A stretch of 39,680 nucleotides of DNA from an uncultured Actinomycetes bacterium. Its GTDB lineage: Bacteria; Actinomycetota; Actinomycetes; Mycobacteriales; Mycobacteriaceae. The notes under the pieces are model-generated. The model was not told the origin of the DNA. It ran no database searches and saw only the letters and a program-made list of their open reading frames with translations. The stretch is taken from positions 1-39,680 of the forward strand of contig CAIOYU010000196.1 of assembly GCA_903862565.1 (NCBI GenBank), read 5' to 3'. Shown here piece by piece: positions 29,926 through 39,680 of the stretch; the first letter of the stretch is position 1, and each line of letters begins with the position of its first letter. Both the position numbers and the translations under genes were made by a program.

Positions 29926-30834
29926 GCCCGCTGCGAGGGCCGCCATCACCAGCACGCGGGCCTGGCCCGCCCGCAACCGCGGAACCATCACCGCGCCGGC
30001 CGCCTCCAGATCGTGCGCGGGCCCGTAGGCCGGCCACGTCCCACCACCGATCACCCGGGTGCTCACCACGACTGCCACGCCTCGCGCGCAGGCCCTGGCC
30101 ACTGCCTGGATCATCGCGGTGCCGGCGTTGCCCGCTCCCATGCCTTTGAGCACGAGGCCGCGGGCGCCCGCGGCGATGAACGCGTCGATCGCGGTGCCGT
30201 CGGCTCCCGGGTACGCGGCGACGATGTCCACCCGGGGGGTGGATCGCAGGCCGGACAGATAGGGCCTGCGGGCTGCGCCGGTCGAGGTGAACACCCCATT
30301 GGCGACGGTGCCCACCTGCGTCCCGCTGAAGACCTCCGGGCTGCTGACCTTCGTCATGCCCACCGGTTCCTGCACGATGCCCCCGAAGCTGACCAGCACC
30401 CCCTGTCCGCGGGCCGCGGGGCTGGCGGCGACCGTCAGCGCGTCGCGAAGGTTCGCCGGGCCGTCGGGCTCGGGATCGTCGGCGGGACGGGCCGACCCGG
30501 TCAGGACCACCGGGACGTCGCCGTCGTAGCCGAGTTCGAGCCAGAGCGCGGTTTCCTCCATGGTGTCGGTGCCGTGGGTGACCACGATTCCGTCGGCTCC
30601 GTTGGTGACCGCGTGGTCCACGGCGTCCCCGATGCGCAGCCAGTCGGCGGGGGTGAGCTGGGAACTGTCCAGCGACATCAGGTCGACCACCTCGACGTCG
30701 TGGTCTGTGACGCCCAGTGTGCTGACCAGCTCAGCGCCGGCGTGCGCCGGTCGCAGCGCCCCGTCCGCCCCGCTACTGGTCGCGATTGTGCCGCCGGTGG
30801 TGATCACGACCAGGTGTGCCATGCCCGTCATCAT
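29890..30834 (-). CDS. ansA: L-asparaginase
   Basis: 314 residues. The nucleophile Thr lies in TTGGTIA (Thr16) and the second catalytic set in [10 protein letters not shown] (Thr89, Asp90). [21 protein letters not shown] follows as in bacterial asparaginases. It hydrolyses L-asparagine to aspartate and ammonia. No signal peptide is present, so a cytoplasmic enzyme is expected. It corresponds to Rv1538c. The start is uncertain among closely spaced ATGs (30834, 30831, 30822), none with a strong ribosome site. The start is 21 bp from the divergent lspA gene, so promoters of the two must overlap. Confidence 0.93.
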   Translation of the reverse strand: MMTGMAHLVVITTGGTIATSSGADGALRPAHAGAELVSTLGVTDHDVEVVDLMSLDSSQLTPADWLRIGDAVDHAVTNGADGIVVTHGTDTMEETALWLELGYDGDVPVVLTGSARPADDPEPDGPANLRDALTVAASPAARGQGVLVSFGGIVQEPVGMTKVSSPEVFSGTQVGTVANGVFTSTGAARRPYLSGLRSTPRVDIVAAYPGADGTAIDAFIAAGARGLVLKGMGAGNAGTAMIQAVARACARGVAVVVSTRVIGGGTWPAYGPAHDLEAAGAVMVPRLRAGQARVLVMAALAAGLPVGDVVARLG

Positions 30835-30855
30835 CCCAGTACCGGGCTTTAGTGA

Positions 30856-31464
30856 ATGATGGGGACCGTGACTGAGGACTCCGATCGGGCAACACTCCCG
30901 GTGCAGGCGCCGCCGCGCCGGCGGGTGCGTCTGCTGGTTTCGGTGGCCGCGACCGTGCTGGCACTGGACATCATCACCAAGGTGCTCGCGGTCGCACTGC
31001 TCACCCCGGGCCAGCCGGTCTCAATCATCGGCGACACCGTCACCTGGACGTTGGTGCGGAACTCCGGCGCCGCGTTCTCGATGGCGACCGGCTACACGTG
31101 GGTGCTGACGCTGGTGGCCACCGGGGTGGTGGCCGGGATCATCTGGATGGGACGCCGTCTGGTGTCGCCGTGGTGGGCTGTCGGGCTGGGAATGATCCTC
31201 GGTGGGGCGCTGGGCAACCTCGTCGACCGGTTCTTCCGCTCGCCGGGCCCGCTGCGCGGCCATGTGGTCGACTTCCTGTCCATCGGCTGGTGGCCGGTGT
31301 TCAACGTCGCAGACCCGGCCGTGGTGGGCGGGGCGATCCTGCTGGTGGGGCTGTCGCTGCTGGGGTATGACTTCGACGCCTCCGGGCGCAGGAGTGCGGA
31401 GCCATTGGCGGGTGCGGAGCCGGAGGCGGTGGCCGAGAAGCCCGGCGCCGAGTCGGCCGGATGA
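30856..31464 (+). CDS. lspA: Prolipoprotein signal peptidase (SPase II)
   Basis: 202 residues, the same length as remembered for M. tuberculosis LspA. Four membrane helices are visible (about 26-44, 70-88, 97-120, 153-170). The catalytic aspartates are Asp124 in GNLVDRFF and Asp153 in FNVADPAV. It cleaves signal peptides of diacylglyceryl-modified lipoproteins at the outer face of the membrane. The C-terminus is an Ala/Glu-rich tail. The stop overlaps the next start as ATGA, so the downstream pseudouridine synthase is translationally coupled, an arrangement common in bacteria. In-frame ATG 30859 or GTG 30868 could also serve as start. Confidence 0.95.
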   Translation: MMGTVTEDSDRATLPVQAPPRRRVRLLVSVAATVLALDIITKVLAVALLTPGQPVSIIGDTVTWTLVRNSGAAFSMATGYTWVLTLVATGVVAGIIWMGRRLVSPWWAVGLGMILGGALGNLVDRFFRSPGPLRGHVVDFLSIGWWPVFNVADPAVVGGAILLVGLSLLGYDFDASGRRSAEPLAGAEPEAVAEKPGAESAG

Positions 31465-32387
31465 CGGAGCGCTCCATGCCGGTCCCGGATGGCTTGGCCG
31501 GGATGCGGGTCGACGCCGGCCTGGCTCGGCTGCTGGGTCTGTCACGCACTGCTGCGGCCACGGTTGCCGAAGAGGGCGGTGTGCACATCGAGGGCGTGCA
31601 GGTGGGCAAGTCGGACCGGCTGGAGGCCGGGGCGTGGCTGACCGTCCAATTGCCGGAAGCGCCTGCGCCGGTGGAGAATACGCCCGTCGAGATCGAGGGC
31701 ATGACGATCCTGTATTCCGATGCCGACATCGTCGCGGTCGACAAGCCGCCGGGTGTCGCCGCGCATGCCACGGTGGGCTGGCATGGCCCGACGGTGCTGG
31801 GCGGCTTGGCGGCCGCAGGCTTCCGGATCAGTACCTCGGGCGTTCATGAACGGCAGGGCATCGTGCATCGCCTCGACGTGGGCACCTCCGGAGTGATGGT
31901 GGTCGCCCTGTCGGAACGGGCCTACACCCTGCTCAAGCGCGCTTTCAAGCAGCGCACCGTCGACAAGCGGTATCACGCTGTGGTGCAAGGACATCCGGAT
32001 CCGTCCAGCGGAACCATCGATGCGCCGATCGGCCGCCACCGCGGCCACGACTGGAAGTTCGCGGTCACCGAGGACGGCCGGGCCAGCATCACTCATTACG
32101 ACACCCTCGAGATGTTCCGGGCGGCAAGCCTTCTCGACATCCACCTGGAGACCGGCCGCACGCATCAGATCCGCGTGCACTTCGCCGCACTGCACCACCC
32201 CTGCGCCGGGGACCTCACCTACGGCGCCGACCCGGTGCTGGCCAAGCGGCTGGGATTGGAGCGCCAGTGGCTGCATGCCCGGTCGCTGGCATTCGCCCAC
32301 CCCGACGACGGCCGGCGGATCGAGATCACCAGTCCGTATCCGGCTGACCTCCACCATGCGCTGGACGTGTTGCGCGCCGAGTCGTGA
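31461..32387 (+). CDS. RluD-like 23S rRNA pseudouridine synthase
   Basis: 308 residues. An N-terminal S4 RNA-binding domain (about 10-60, with [20 protein letters not shown]) precedes the RluA/RluD catalytic domain, with HRLDVGTSG (catalytic Asp139) and a C-terminal [11 protein letters not shown] motif. It converts uridines of large-subunit rRNA to pseudouridine. It overlaps lspA by 4 bp upstream and the EamA gene by 4 bp downstream. It matches Rv1540. The exact target uridine is not deducible. Confidence 0.93.
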   Translation: MTERSMPVPDGLAGMRVDAGLARLLGLSRTAAATVAEEGGVHIEGVQVGKSDRLEAGAWLTVQLPEAPAPVENTPVEIEGMTILYSDADIVAVDKPPGVAAHATVGWHGPTVLGGLAAAGFRISTSGVHERQGIVHRLDVGTSGVMVVALSERAYTLLKRAFKQRTVDKRYHAVVQGHPDPSSGTIDAPIGRHRGHDWKFAVTEDGRASITHYDTLEMFRAASLLDIHLETGRTHQIRVHFAALHHPCAGDLTYGADPVLAKRLGLERQWLHARSLAFAHPDDGRRIEITSPYPADLHHALDVLRAES

Positions 32388-33301
32388 GCGGCGCCGGGGA
32401 GCACACCCGTGGGGACAGGGCGGGGTTGCTCTACGGACTTTGCGCCTATGGGCTGTGGGGAGTGTTCCCGGCGTTCTTTCATCTGCTGGCGCCGTCCGGA
32501 GCGCCCGAGGTGCTGGCCCACCGCGTCGTCTGGACAGTCGGGCTGATGGTGGTGGTGCTGGCGGTCATCGGGAGACTGGGCGACCTGCGGACCATCAGCC
32601 GGCGCACCTGGCTTCTGCTGGCTGCGGCATCGGGGCTGATCTCGACGAACTGGCTGATCTACATCTGGGCGGTCAACTCGGGCAACGTGGTTGATGCCGC
32701 TCTGGGCTACTTCATGACCCCGTTGGTCAATGTGGTGCTCGGGGTGGTGTTTTTCTCCGAGCGACTCAACCGCATCCAGATCCTGGCCCTGCTGCTCGCC
32801 AGTGTCGCGGTCGTCCTGTTGTCGACCGGTATCGGAGGGCCGCCGCTGATCGCGATCGGTCTGGCGTTGTCATTCGGCCTCTACGGCGCTGTCAAGAAGG
32901 TCGTTCCGACCGATCCGCGGGTGAGTGTCGCGGTGGAGACCGGCATCGCTGCCCCCTTTGCACTGGTCTACCTCATCGTCATCCAGTTCAGCGGTGACGC
33001 CGATTTCATCAACCACGGACCGGCGCACATCGCGCTGATGATGCTGTGCGGGCCGGTCACGGCAGTCCCGCTGCTGTGCTTCGCTGTCGCCGCCCACCGA
33101 CTACCCCTGGTCACCCTCGGTTTGCTGCAGTACCTGACCCCGTCGATGCAGTTGACGTGGGGAGTCCTGGCCGGCCATGAGCGCATGCCACCGGTGCGAT
33201 GGGCCGGCTTCGCCCTCATCTGGATTGCGCTGGCAATCTTCAGTGGTGACGTGTTTTCTCGCACATTCCGGGCTCGCACAGGTAACTTGCACGCATCATG
33301 A
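32384..33301 (+). CDS. rarD: RarD-type EamA-family transporter
   Basis: 305 residues, almost entirely ten hydrophobic helices, beginning [22 protein letters not shown], a typical RarD/EamA opening, with [32 protein letters not shown] as the conserved segment after helix 3. Members of this drug/metabolite transporter superfamily export small metabolites. RarD is annotated as chloramphenicol-sensitive protein, but the substrate is unknown. The GTG start overlaps the stop of the pseudouridine synthase (GTGA), and the stop overlaps the next ATG (ATGA), so it sits in a tightly coupled operon. Confidence 0.88.
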   Translation: MSGAGEHTRGDRAGLLYGLCAYGLWGVFPAFFHLLAPSGAPEVLAHRVVWTVGLMVVVLAVIGRLGDLRTISRRTWLLLAAASGLISTNWLIYIWAVNSGNVVDAALGYFMTPLVNVVLGVVFFSERLNRIQILALLLASVAVVLLSTGIGGPPLIAIGLALSFGLYGAVKKVVPTDPRVSVAVETGIAAPFALVYLIVIQFSGDADFINHGPAHIALMMLCGPVTAVPLLCFAVAAHRLPLVTLGLLQYLTPSMQLTWGVLAGHERMPPVRWAGFALIWIALAIFSGDVFSRTFRARTGNLHAS

Positions 33302-33888
33302 CTGACACCAAGCGCCGAAAGCGGCGCATCTTGATCGCCATCTTGGCGACGCTTGCGGCAGTTGCGACCGTCGTTCCGATGGTGTGGGGCCTGCTGGCGC
33401 CGTTCTTCAACAATCAGGCTGACAACGCGGTGACGCCCACGACCACCAAACCCGCGCTGACCATCAAGCCGCTGCCGGTGCGGCCAGTCGTCAGCGCCTT
33501 CGTCACCACGCCTGCGCAATGCCCACCAGTGCCCAAGGCCCCGGTGGCGGCAGACAAGCCGCTTCGGATCTGCGACATCAACAAGACCGCGGTCTACGAA
33601 CTCGGCCCGGAGGCGTTGCGACTGCAGTTGACCAACGCCGATTCGATCCGCAACCCGCTGACCGGCGTCCAACTCGTCCAGATGACGATGACGAACGAGT
33701 CCGCGGAGCAGTTCGGGAAGTACACCGCCGGTCAGGTGGGTAAACAAGTCGCGTTCGTCCGGGCCGGGACGGTGGTCTGGGGACCCAAGATCACCGGCGC
33801 CATCGACGGGCAGGTGCTTCAGCTTTCCGGCGATCTGACCCCTGAGCAGGCCAAGGATATCGCCCGGAAACTCAAAGACGAGGCCTGA
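33298..33888 (+). CDS. Single-pass membrane protein with a SecD P1-head-like domain
   Basis: 196 residues: a basic N-terminus (TKRRKRR), one membrane segment (about 10-33), a Pro/Thr-rich linker (45-70) and an exported domain. Its C-terminal half (VQMTMTNESAEQFGKYTAGQ, then VAFVRAGTVVWGPKITGAI and LSGDLTPEQAKDIARKL) closely resembles the head of the P1 periplasmic domain of SecD. The rest of SecD is missing; there is no second membrane domain. It may bind a translocated peptide or a SecDF component, but no function is established. It overlaps rarD by 4 bp and ends 71 nt before dnaE1. Confidence 0.75.
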   Translation: MTDTKRRKRRILIAILATLAAVATVVPMVWGLLAPFFNNQADNAVTPTTTKPALTIKPLPVRPVVSAFVTTPAQCPPVPKAPVAADKPLRICDINKTAVYELGPEALRLQLTNADSIRNPLTGVQLVQMTMTNESAEQFGKYTAGQVGKQVAFVRAGTVVWGPKITGAIDGQVLQLSGDLTPEQAKDIARKLKDEA

Positions 33889-33944
33889 CCCGGCCCGGAG
33901 CGGGACACGTCGGGCGACACGCCGAAGGGGTCGGTGGGCAGCCC

Positions 33945-33950
33945 TAGACT
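33945..33950 (+). promoter_or_regulatory. Probable -10 box of dnaE1
   Basis: TAGACT matches TANNNT and ends 9 nt before the dnaE1 ATG, giving a very short or absent leader. The same hexamer is used as the probable ileS -10. Confidence 0.4.
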
Positions 33951-33959
33951 GGCAGCCCT

Positions 33960-36900
33960 ATGGGCATTTCTCACGGCGGGTCCTTCGTGCACCTGCACAA
34001 CCACTCCGAGTACTCGATGCTCGACGGTGCCGCCAAGATCACTCCGATGCTGGCCGAGGCGCAGCGGCTGGAGATGCCCGCGATCGGCATGACCGACCAC
34101 GGGAACATGTTCGGTGCCAGCGAGTTCTACATCGCCGCCACCCGGGTGGGCATCACGCCGATCATCGGGGTCGAGGCCTACGTCGCCCCCGGTTCACGCC
34201 TGGACACCCGCCGGATCCTCTGGGGCGACCCGAGCCAGAAGGCCGACGACGTCTCCGGCAGCGGTTCCTACACCCACCTCACGATGGTCGCCGAGAACGC
34301 CACCGGCCTGCGCAACCTGTTCAAGCTCACCTCGTTGGCCTCTTTCGAGGGCCAGTTGGGGAAGTGGGCGCGGATGGACGCCGAAATCATCGCCGAGCAC
34401 GCCGAGGGGATCATCGCCACCACCGGCTGCCCGTCCGGGGTGGTGCAGACGCGGCTCCGGCTGGGCCAGGACGCCGAGGCCCTCGCCGCTGCCGCCCAGT
34501 GGCAGGAGATCTTCGGCCGCGAGAACTACTTCCTCGAGGTCATGGACCACGGTCTGTCCATCGAGCGCCGGGTCCGCAACGGACTGCTGGACATCGGCCG
34601 CAAGCTGGGCATCCCGCCACTGGCCACCAACGATTGCCACTACGTCACCCGGGAGGCCGCGCACAACCACGAAGCGCTGCTGTGCGTCCAGACCGGCAAG
34701 ACGCTCTCGGACCCCAACAGGTTCAAATTCGACGGTGACGGCTACTACCTGAAGTCGGCCGCGGAGATGCGGGCACTGTGGGACAACGAGATCCCGGGGG
34801 CCTGCGACTCCACGCTGCGGATCGCCGAGCGAGTTCAGCCCTACGACGACGTGTGGACTCCGCGCGACCGGATGCCGGTGTTCCCCGTCCCCGAGGGACA
34901 CACCCAGGCGACGTGGCTGCGCCGTGAGGTCGACGCCGGCCTGGAGCGCCGGTTCCCCGGCGGGGTTCCCGCCGAGTACACCGATCGTGCCGCCTACGAG
35001 ATCAGCGTCATCTGCGACAAGGGGTATCCGTCCTACTTCCTCATCGTCGCGGACCTGATCGGCTATGCCCGTTCGGTCAATATCCGGGTGGGCCCCGGCC
35101 GTGGTTCGGCGGCGGGCGCACTGGTGGCCTACGCGCTGCGGATCACCGACATCGACCCGATCGAGCACGGCCTGCTCTTCGAACGCTTCCTCAATCCCGA
35201 ACGCGCGTCGATGCCCGATATCGACATCGACTTCGACGACCGCCGGCGCGGCGAGATGGTGCGCTACGCGGCCGAGAAGTACGGCAGCGACCGCGTGGCC
35301 CAGGTGATCACCTTCGGCACCATCAAGACCAAAGCGGCGCTGAAGGATTCGGCCCGGGTGCACTACGGCCAACCCGGGTTCGCGATCGCCGACCGGATCA
35401 CCAAGGCGCTCCCGCCACCGATCATGGCCAAGGACATCCCGCTGTCGGGGATCACCGACCCCACCCATGAGCGGTACAAGGAAGCCGCCGAGGTCCGCAG
35501 TCTGATCGACACCGACCCCGACGTGCGCACCATCTACGAGACCGCTAGGGGTCTGGAGGGCCTGGTCCGCAACGCCGGCGTGCACGCCTGCGCGGTGATC
35601 ATGAGTTCCGAACCGCTGATCGAGGCGATCCCGCTGTGGAAACGCCCTCAGGACGGCGCCATCATCACCGGCTGGGACTATCCGTCGTGCGAGGCCATCG
35701 GCCTGCTCAAGATGGACTTCCTGGGCCTGCGCAACCTGACGATCATCGGCGACGCGCTGGAGAACATCAAGGCCAACCGCGGTGTCGATCTGGTGCTCGA
35801 GTCGCTGACACTCGACGACCCGGCCACGTACGAACTGCTCTCCCGCGGCGACACCCTCGGGGTGTTCCAGCTCGACGGCGGTCCGATGCGAGACCTGTTG
35901 CGGCGCATGCAACCCACCGGGTTCGAGGACATCGTGGCCGTCCTGGCCCTCTACCGGCCCGGCCCGATGGGCATGAACGCCCACAACGACTACGCCGACC
36001 GCAAGAACGGCCGCCAGGCGATCAAGCCGATCCACCCCGAACTGGCCGAGCCGCTGCAGGAGATCCTGTCCGAGACCTACGGCCTGATCGTCTACCAAGA
36101 GCAGATCATGCGCATCGCGCAGAAGGTGGCCGGCTACTCACTGGCCCGAGCCGACATTCTGCGGAAAGCCATGGGCAAGAAGAAACGCGAGGTCCTGGAG
36201 AAGGAGTTCGAGGGCTTCTCCGAGGGCATGAAGGCCAACGGCTTCTCCGCACCTGCCGTTAAAGCCCTGTGGGACACCATCCTTCCGTTCGCCGACTACG
36301 CGTTCAACAAGTCCCACGCTGCGGGCTACGGGCTGGTGTCGTACTGGACCGCGTACCTCAAGGCGAACTATCCGGGCGAATACATGGCAGGTCTGCTGAC
36401 CTCGGTCGGTGACGACAAGGACAAGGCGGCGGTGTATCTGGCCGATTGCCGCAAACTCGGCATCACCGTGCTGCCCCCGGACGTCAACGAGTCCGAACTC
36501 AACTTCGCCTCGGTGGGCACCGATATCCGCTTCGGCCTCGGCGCGGTGCGCAACGTGGGCGCGAACGTCGTCAGTTCGCTCATCGCTACCCGCGCCACGA
36601 AGGGCAGATTCGGCGACTTCTCCGACTATCTGCACAAGATCGACATCGGTGCCTGCAACAAGAAGGTCACCGAATCGCTGATCAAGGCGGGTGCGTTCGA
36701 CTCGCTGGGGCATCCCCGCAAGGGCTTGTTCCTGGTGCATTCCGATGCCGTCGAATCCGTGCTGGGAACCAAGAAAGCCGAGGCGATAGGCCAATTCGAC
36801 CTGTTCGGCGGCGGCTCGGACGACGGTGCCGGCGGCGATGCGGTGTTCACCATCAAGGTTGCCGACGACGAGTGGGAAGACAAGCACAAACTCGCGCTGG

Positions 36901-37511
36901 AACGCGAGATGCTCGGCCTCTACGTGTCGGGCCATCCGCTTGACGGTGTCGCACATCTGTTGGCCGCGCAGGTCGACACCCATATTCCGGCAATCCTCGA
37001 CGGAGATGTCGCCAATGACGCCCAAGTCCGGATCGGCGGCATTCTGGCCGCCGTCAACCGACGGGTCAACAAGAGCGGAATGCCCTGGGCCTCTGCACAG
37101 TTGGAGGATTTGACCGGCGGCATCGAGGTGATGTTCTTCCCGCAGACGTACTCGCTGTTCGGAGCGGAGATCGCCGACGATGCCGTCGTACTGGTTGGCG
37201 CCAAGGTGCGCATCCAGGATGACCGCATCACCTTGATCGCCAACGACCTTGTGGTGCCTGACTTCTCGAACGCTCAGCAGGATCGCCCGCTGTCGGTGAG
37301 CCTGCCCACCCGGCAGTGCACGATGGACAAGGTGACCGCTCTCAAGCAGGTGCTGTCGCGGCACCCTGGCACCTCCCAGGTTCACCTGCGCCTCATCAGC
37401 GGCGACCGGATCACCACCCTGGAACTGGACCAGTCGCTGCGGGTTACACCGTCGTCGGCATTGATGGGCGACCTGAAGGCACTTCTCGGACCCGGCTGTC
37501 TGGGCGGTTAA
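33960..37511 (+). CDS. dnaE1: DNA polymerase III alpha subunit (replicative)
   Basis: 1183 residues, essentially the length of M. tuberculosis DnaE1. The N-terminal PHP domain opens [15 protein letters not shown] and has MTDHGNM. In mycobacterial DnaE1 this domain is the proofreading 3'-5' exonuclease, and its metal-binding histidines are present here. The polymerase core contains [17 protein letters not shown] with catalytic aspartates near 420-424, and the [20 protein letters not shown] stretch. A C-terminal OB fold and tau-binding region follow. ATG 33960 follows a TAGACT -10 box closely. It ends 34 bp from the convergent sulfotransferase. Confidence 0.97.
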   Translation: MGISHGGSFVHLHNHSEYSMLDGAAKITPMLAEAQRLEMPAIGMTDHGNMFGASEFYIAATRVGITPIIGVEAYVAPGSRLDTRRILWGDPSQKADDVSGSGSYTHLTMVAENATGLRNLFKLTSLASFEGQLGKWARMDAEIIAEHAEGIIATTGCPSGVVQTRLRLGQDAEALAAAAQWQEIFGRENYFLEVMDHGLSIERRVRNGLLDIGRKLGIPPLATNDCHYVTREAAHNHEALLCVQTGKTLSDPNRFKFDGDGYYLKSAAEMRALWDNEIPGACDSTLRIAERVQPYDDVWTPRDRMPVFPVPEGHTQATWLRREVDAGLERRFPGGVPAEYTDRAAYEISVICDKGYPSYFLIVADLIGYARSVNIRVGPGRGSAAGALVAYALRITDIDPIEHGLLFERFLNPERASMPDIDIDFDDRRRGEMVRYAAEKYGSDRVAQVITFGTIKTKAALKDSARVHYGQPGFAIADRITKALPPPIMAKDIPLSGITDPTHERYKEAAEVRSLIDTDPDVRTIYETARGLEGLVRNAGVHACAVIMSSEPLIEAIPLWKRPQDGAIITGWDYPSCEAIGLLKMDFLGLRNLTIIGDALENIKANRGVDLVLESLTLDDPATYELLSRGDTLGVFQLDGGPMRDLLRRMQPTGFEDIVAVLALYRPGPMGMNAHNDYADRKNGRQAIKPIHPELAEPLQEILSETYGLIVYQEQIMRIAQKVAGYSLARADILRKAMGKKKREVLEKEFEGFSEGMKANGFSAPAVKALWDTILPFADYAFNKSHAAGYGLVSYWTAYLKANYPGEYMAGLLTSVGDDKDKAAVYLADCRKLGITVLPPDVNESELNFASVGTDIRFGLGAVRNVGANVVSSLIATRATKGRFGDFSDYLHKIDIGACNKKVTESLIKAGAFDSLGHPRKGLFLVHSDAVESVLGTKKAEAIGQFDLFGGGSDDGAGGDAVFTIKVADDEWEDKHKLALEREMLGLYVSGHPLDGVAHLLAAQVDTHIPAILDGDVANDAQVRIGGILAAVNRRVNKSGMPWASAQLEDLTGGIEVMFFPQTYSLFGAEIADDAVVLVGAKVRIQDDRITLIANDLVVPDFSNAQQDRPLSVSLPTRQCTMDKVTALKQVLSRHPGTSQVHLRLISGDRITTLELDQSLRVTPSSALMGDLKALLGPGCLGG

Positions 37512-37525
37512 CCCAGCGCTGTGCG

Positions 37526-37545
37526 GCTTCCCGCGCGGGTAGCCC
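37526..37545. terminator. Candidate bidirectional hairpin between dnaE1 and sulfotransferase
   Basis: GGCTTCCCGCGCGGGTAGCC can form a stem (GGCT/AGCC plus CCC/GGG around a GCGC loop) within the 34-bp gap between convergent genes. No T-run is present on either strand. Confidence 0.25.
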
Positions 37546-38682
37546 TCAGTGCTGTGCGTCCGTGATCTCAGCCTGCGGACGCTCGAGGTCGTAGGCGTCG
37601 TACACGAACCCCAGGTCGCGGCGGATGCGTTCGGGATCGAGGTTGAATTTCTCGGGCGAATGCTGGTGCTTGCTCTTGTAGGTGCGCTGCTTCTCGTGCT
37701 GAGCATGCACCTCGTCGAGGAAGGCCTGCGGCGGTTCGATCTCGATGAAGTCGAGAATCCGCTTCATCGTGGGTTCGAGGTTGTGCAGGAGGTCGGTGTA
37801 GCGGACCACGCAGAGGTTCTTCTCGGGGATCGCCCCGGAGGTCTGGGCCTCGTAGAAGGTGCGCAGCAGGTCCCCGGAGGCTTGGTAGAGGTTTTCGACC
37901 CAGCGTTGCTGGTCGGCGGGGCTGGTTTTGTTGAAGGCGTCGTAGCCGTTCTCCAGGACCCCGGCGATCAGGGACATGCCGGAGGGGATCACCTCGACGG
38001 GGTCGCGGATGATGTAGACCAGTTTCGCGTCGGGGTAGCGCTGCAGGACTTCCTCGATGCGGAAGGTCAGCATCGAGGTCTTGGCCAGGACCCGCTTGGC
38101 CTTCTTGTAGACCAGGTTCCGCCGCCAGATCGCCTCGTGATAGCCGAAGAAACGGTCCTTCTCGGCCTCGGAGACCCCGGAGATGCCCATCTCCTGCTTG
38201 GACAAGGCGCTGCCCCAGTGGTCCTGCCAGGCCAGGAAGTAGGCCCAGGCGAACGGCCCGTCCAGGGTCCGCAGGAACCAGGCCACGTCATCGGTTTCGA
38301 TGCCGCGCAGGTTGGTGTCGTGGACATCGGAGGGGTGGTAGCGGGCGGGGTTGAGCCGGTCGATCCGCGGGACGATCCGCCCGAGTAGCTTGCGGGCGGT
38401 GATCGCCGGGAACATCATTTCCCACAACTCGAAGGCCGCCATGTCCCCGGCATTGAGAAGCAGCCGGTGCAGGAACGTGGTCCCGCTGCGGGGGTTGCCC
38501 ACGATGAAGATCGGCCGATCGATCGGCTGGGTCTTCACTGCGGGGAACAGAACGTTGTCCGCGGCCATGGTGGCCGCGGAGATCCCCTCACGCACCTGTA
38601 GCGCGGCAAACGTCCCGATCGGGCGCAGCCGTGTGCCGAACGTGGAGCTGATCGTGCGGTACAGGTTCAGATACCGGCTCAC
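37546..38682 (-). CDS. PAPS-dependent sulfotransferase
   Basis: 378 residues. The 5'-phosphosulfate loop is GNPRSGTTFLHRL (PRSGTT at 64-69), and the 3'-phosphate-binding motif is YIIRDPVEVIPSG (Arg226, Ser234). Both are diagnostic of the sulfotransferase superfamily, here of the Sulfotransfer_3 type with mycobacterial relatives such as Rv2267c and Rv3529c. It transfers sulfate from PAPS to a hydroxyl of an unidentified acceptor, probably a lipid or other metabolite. GTG 38682 overlaps the stop of the upstream condensing enzyme as GTGA and has GAGG upstream (minus strand, about 38690-38694), so the pair is co-translated. The open frame beyond (to 38853) is Arg-rich shadow of the upstream gene. 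Confidence 0.9.
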   Translation of the reverse strand: MSRYLNLYRTISSTFGTRLRPIGTFAALQVREGISAATMAADNVLFPAVKTQPIDRPIFIVGNPRSGTTFLHRLLLNAGDMAAFELWEMMFPAITARKLLGRIVPRIDRLNPARYHPSDVHDTNLRGIETDDVAWFLRTLDGPFAWAYFLAWQDHWGSALSKQEMGISGVSEAEKDRFFGYHEAIWRRNLVYKKAKRVLAKTSMLTFRIEEVLQRYPDAKLVYIIRDPVEVIPSGMSLIAGVLENGYDAFNKTSPADQQRWVENLYQASGDLLRTFYEAQTSGAIPEKNLCVVRYTDLLHNLEPTMKRILDFIEIEPPQAFLDEVHAQHEKQRTYKSKHQHSPEKFNLDPERIRRDLGFVYDAYDLERPQAEITDAQH

Positions 38683-39680
38683 CGGCTGGCCTCTGCACCG
38701 ACACCGGCTGTGGCGGCTGGGGCACCGACGCCGTCTTCCCAGACCGCGGTGGCCGCGACGATGGTGAACCCCGCCGCCGCGCTGCCCAGCACGATCTTGT
38801 CCCCGTGTGCGACCCCACCGTGGCGCATCCGGTGATCCAGGGCCAACGCCCACGCGGTGCTGGCGGTGTTGCCGTAGAGGGCATGGGTGTGGATCGCGGC
38901 ATCGGGCTTGGCCCCGAGCTGGCCGAAGATCTTGTCCAACACCGCCTGGCTGGGCTGGTGGAACGCATAGTGGTCGACCTCATCGGCATGCCAGCCGGCA
39001 TGGTCGAGCATCTTCTTGACCTCGGGCACCACATGCACCGACAGGGCGAACAACTCCTTGGACTGGGAGGTGAAATGCCCATCGACCGGTGCCCGGCACA
39101 GATCCCAATGCTCCGAGCGGGTCTTGTGGATCAACTCCACCAACCGCGCCCCCCCGGTGGCCAACGCCTCCCGGGTCACCAGCAACGCCGCCGCGGCGTT
39201 GCCCAACGTCAACCCCGCCACGTTGACCATCACGTCCTCGAGGTTCTGCATGTCGTAATTGATCCGGTCCCGGGTGATCTCCCCCGAACAGATCAACGCG
39301 GTCTGGATGTCCTCATGCAACGCGAAATACCCGGCCGCGACGTGCAAGGCCTCCAACAACCCCGCACACGCACACGTCACGTCCAACGCCACCAACGGCC
39401 TGGCCCCCAACCGGCCCGCGACCTCGGTCGCGGTGGCCGGCTCGAACGCATCCCGGGCCACACCGCCGTAAATCAGCAGGTCCACATCCGTGGCCGCCAC
39501 ACCATTGTCGGCCAGACACGCCGCCGCCGCCTGCGCCGCGAACTCACCCGGAGACACCAACGTCTCACCCTCGAGATACCGCATCTTGGTATTACACCGA
39601 TCGAACACCCACCGAATGATTTGCTCGACAGGCTCCCAATCATTTGCCGAACCACGGAAAGCATCCCGCGCCCACGACAA
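38679..39680 (-). CDS. KAS III-like (FabH/OleA-type) condensing enzyme, 5' end beyond the window
   Basis: At least 333 residues are visible, running off the right edge. The thiolase-fold triad is Cys105 (DVTCACAG), His241 (HQPSQA) and Asn271 (YGNTAS), numbered from the TTG at 39680. FabH-type enzymes normally have about 30 more residues at the N-terminus, so the true start is outside. Members join an acyl-CoA or acyl-ACP with malonyl-ACP or with a second acyl-CoA. The HQPSQ in place of the common HQAN suggests a secondary-metabolism branch rather than the housekeeping FabH. The 4-bp overlap with the sulfotransferase gene implies that a sulfated product of its pathway is made, by inference. 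Confidence 0.85.
   Translation of the reverse strand: MSWARDAFRGSANDWEPVEQIIRWVFDRCNTKMRYLEGETLVSPGEFAAQAAAACLADNGVAATDVDLLIYGGVARDAFEPATATEVAGRLGARPLVALDVTCACAGLLEALHVAAGYFALHEDIQTALICSGEITRDRINYDMQNLEDVMVNVAGLTLGNAAAALLVTREALATGGARLVELIHKTRSEHWDLCRAPVDGHFTSQSKELFALSVHVVPEVKKMLDHAGWHADEVDHYAFHQPSQAVLDKIFGQLGAKPDAAIHTHALYGNTASTAWALALDHRMRHGGVAHGDKIVLGSAAAGFTIVAATAVWEDGVGAPAATAGVGAEASR

Noticed and set aside
34194-36098. 634-codon minus-strand frame inside dnaE1
   Set aside because: Antisense shadow of a highly conserved polymerase; no recognisable motif.
10109-38682. Sulfotransferase as part of the PKS cassette (sulfolipid pathway)
   Set aside because: More than 12 kb of conserved housekeeping genes (ileS to dnaE1) separate them; a functional link is possible but not shown by the sequence.

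Overview
The window is chromosomal DNA from a mycobacterium, most likely a Mycolicibacterium or related species. Evidence: high G+C throughout, frequent GTG starts, -10 boxes of the TANNNT type placed for leaderless transcripts, and a gene order that matches two stretches of the M. tuberculosis chromosome (the Rv1486c-Rv1497 block and the Rv1536-Rv1547 block). All protein calls come from reading motifs; no database search was run.

Left block (1-9077): the start of a leftward gene, an NfeD/SPFH membrane pair, a TVP38-family membrane protein, the two methylmalonyl-CoA mutase subunits (mutA, mutB), their G-protein chaperone meaB, and a serine beta-lactamase-like esterase (lipL). The mazEF4 pair that lies between mutB and meaB in M. 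tuberculosis is absent; a 13-bp tandem repeat sits at that junction.

Middle block (9078-24856): an AT-richer, apparently non-coding 1-kb region carrying an 18-bp perfect palindrome, followed by an envelope-lipid cassette. The cassette holds a 2079-residue MAS/Pks5-type polyketide synthase, a PapA-type acyltransferase with the HX3DX14Y motif of the acyl-trehalose PapAs, two tandem paralogous HxxxDG acyltransferases and, on the opposite strand, a Gap/Sap-family protein and an MmpL transporter. The cassette lies between lipL and ileS, where M. tuberculosis carries pks5, papA4 and mmpL12, but it is compact and has no FadD or glycosyltransferase gene. The likely job is synthesis of a methyl-branched acyl chain, its transfer to a sugar or other acceptor, further acylation, and export. 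The neighbouring mutase and MeaB could provide methylmalonyl-CoA. The exact lipid is not deducible.

Right block (24857-37511): a T-box leader with a very short specifier hairpin controls ileS, whose protein carries an in-frame 3 x 12-residue tandem repeat. Then come a Y-family polymerase (dinX), asparaginase (ansA, opposite strand), an overlapping operon of lspA, an RluD-like pseudouridine synthase, a RarD-type EamA transporter and a SecD P1-head-like membrane protein, and dnaE1.

Right end (37546-39680, minus strand): a KAS III-like condensing enzyme, cut by the window edge, overlaps a PAPS-dependent sulfotransferase by 4 bp. No tRNA, rRNA, CRISPR array, insertion sequence or phage gene was recognised.
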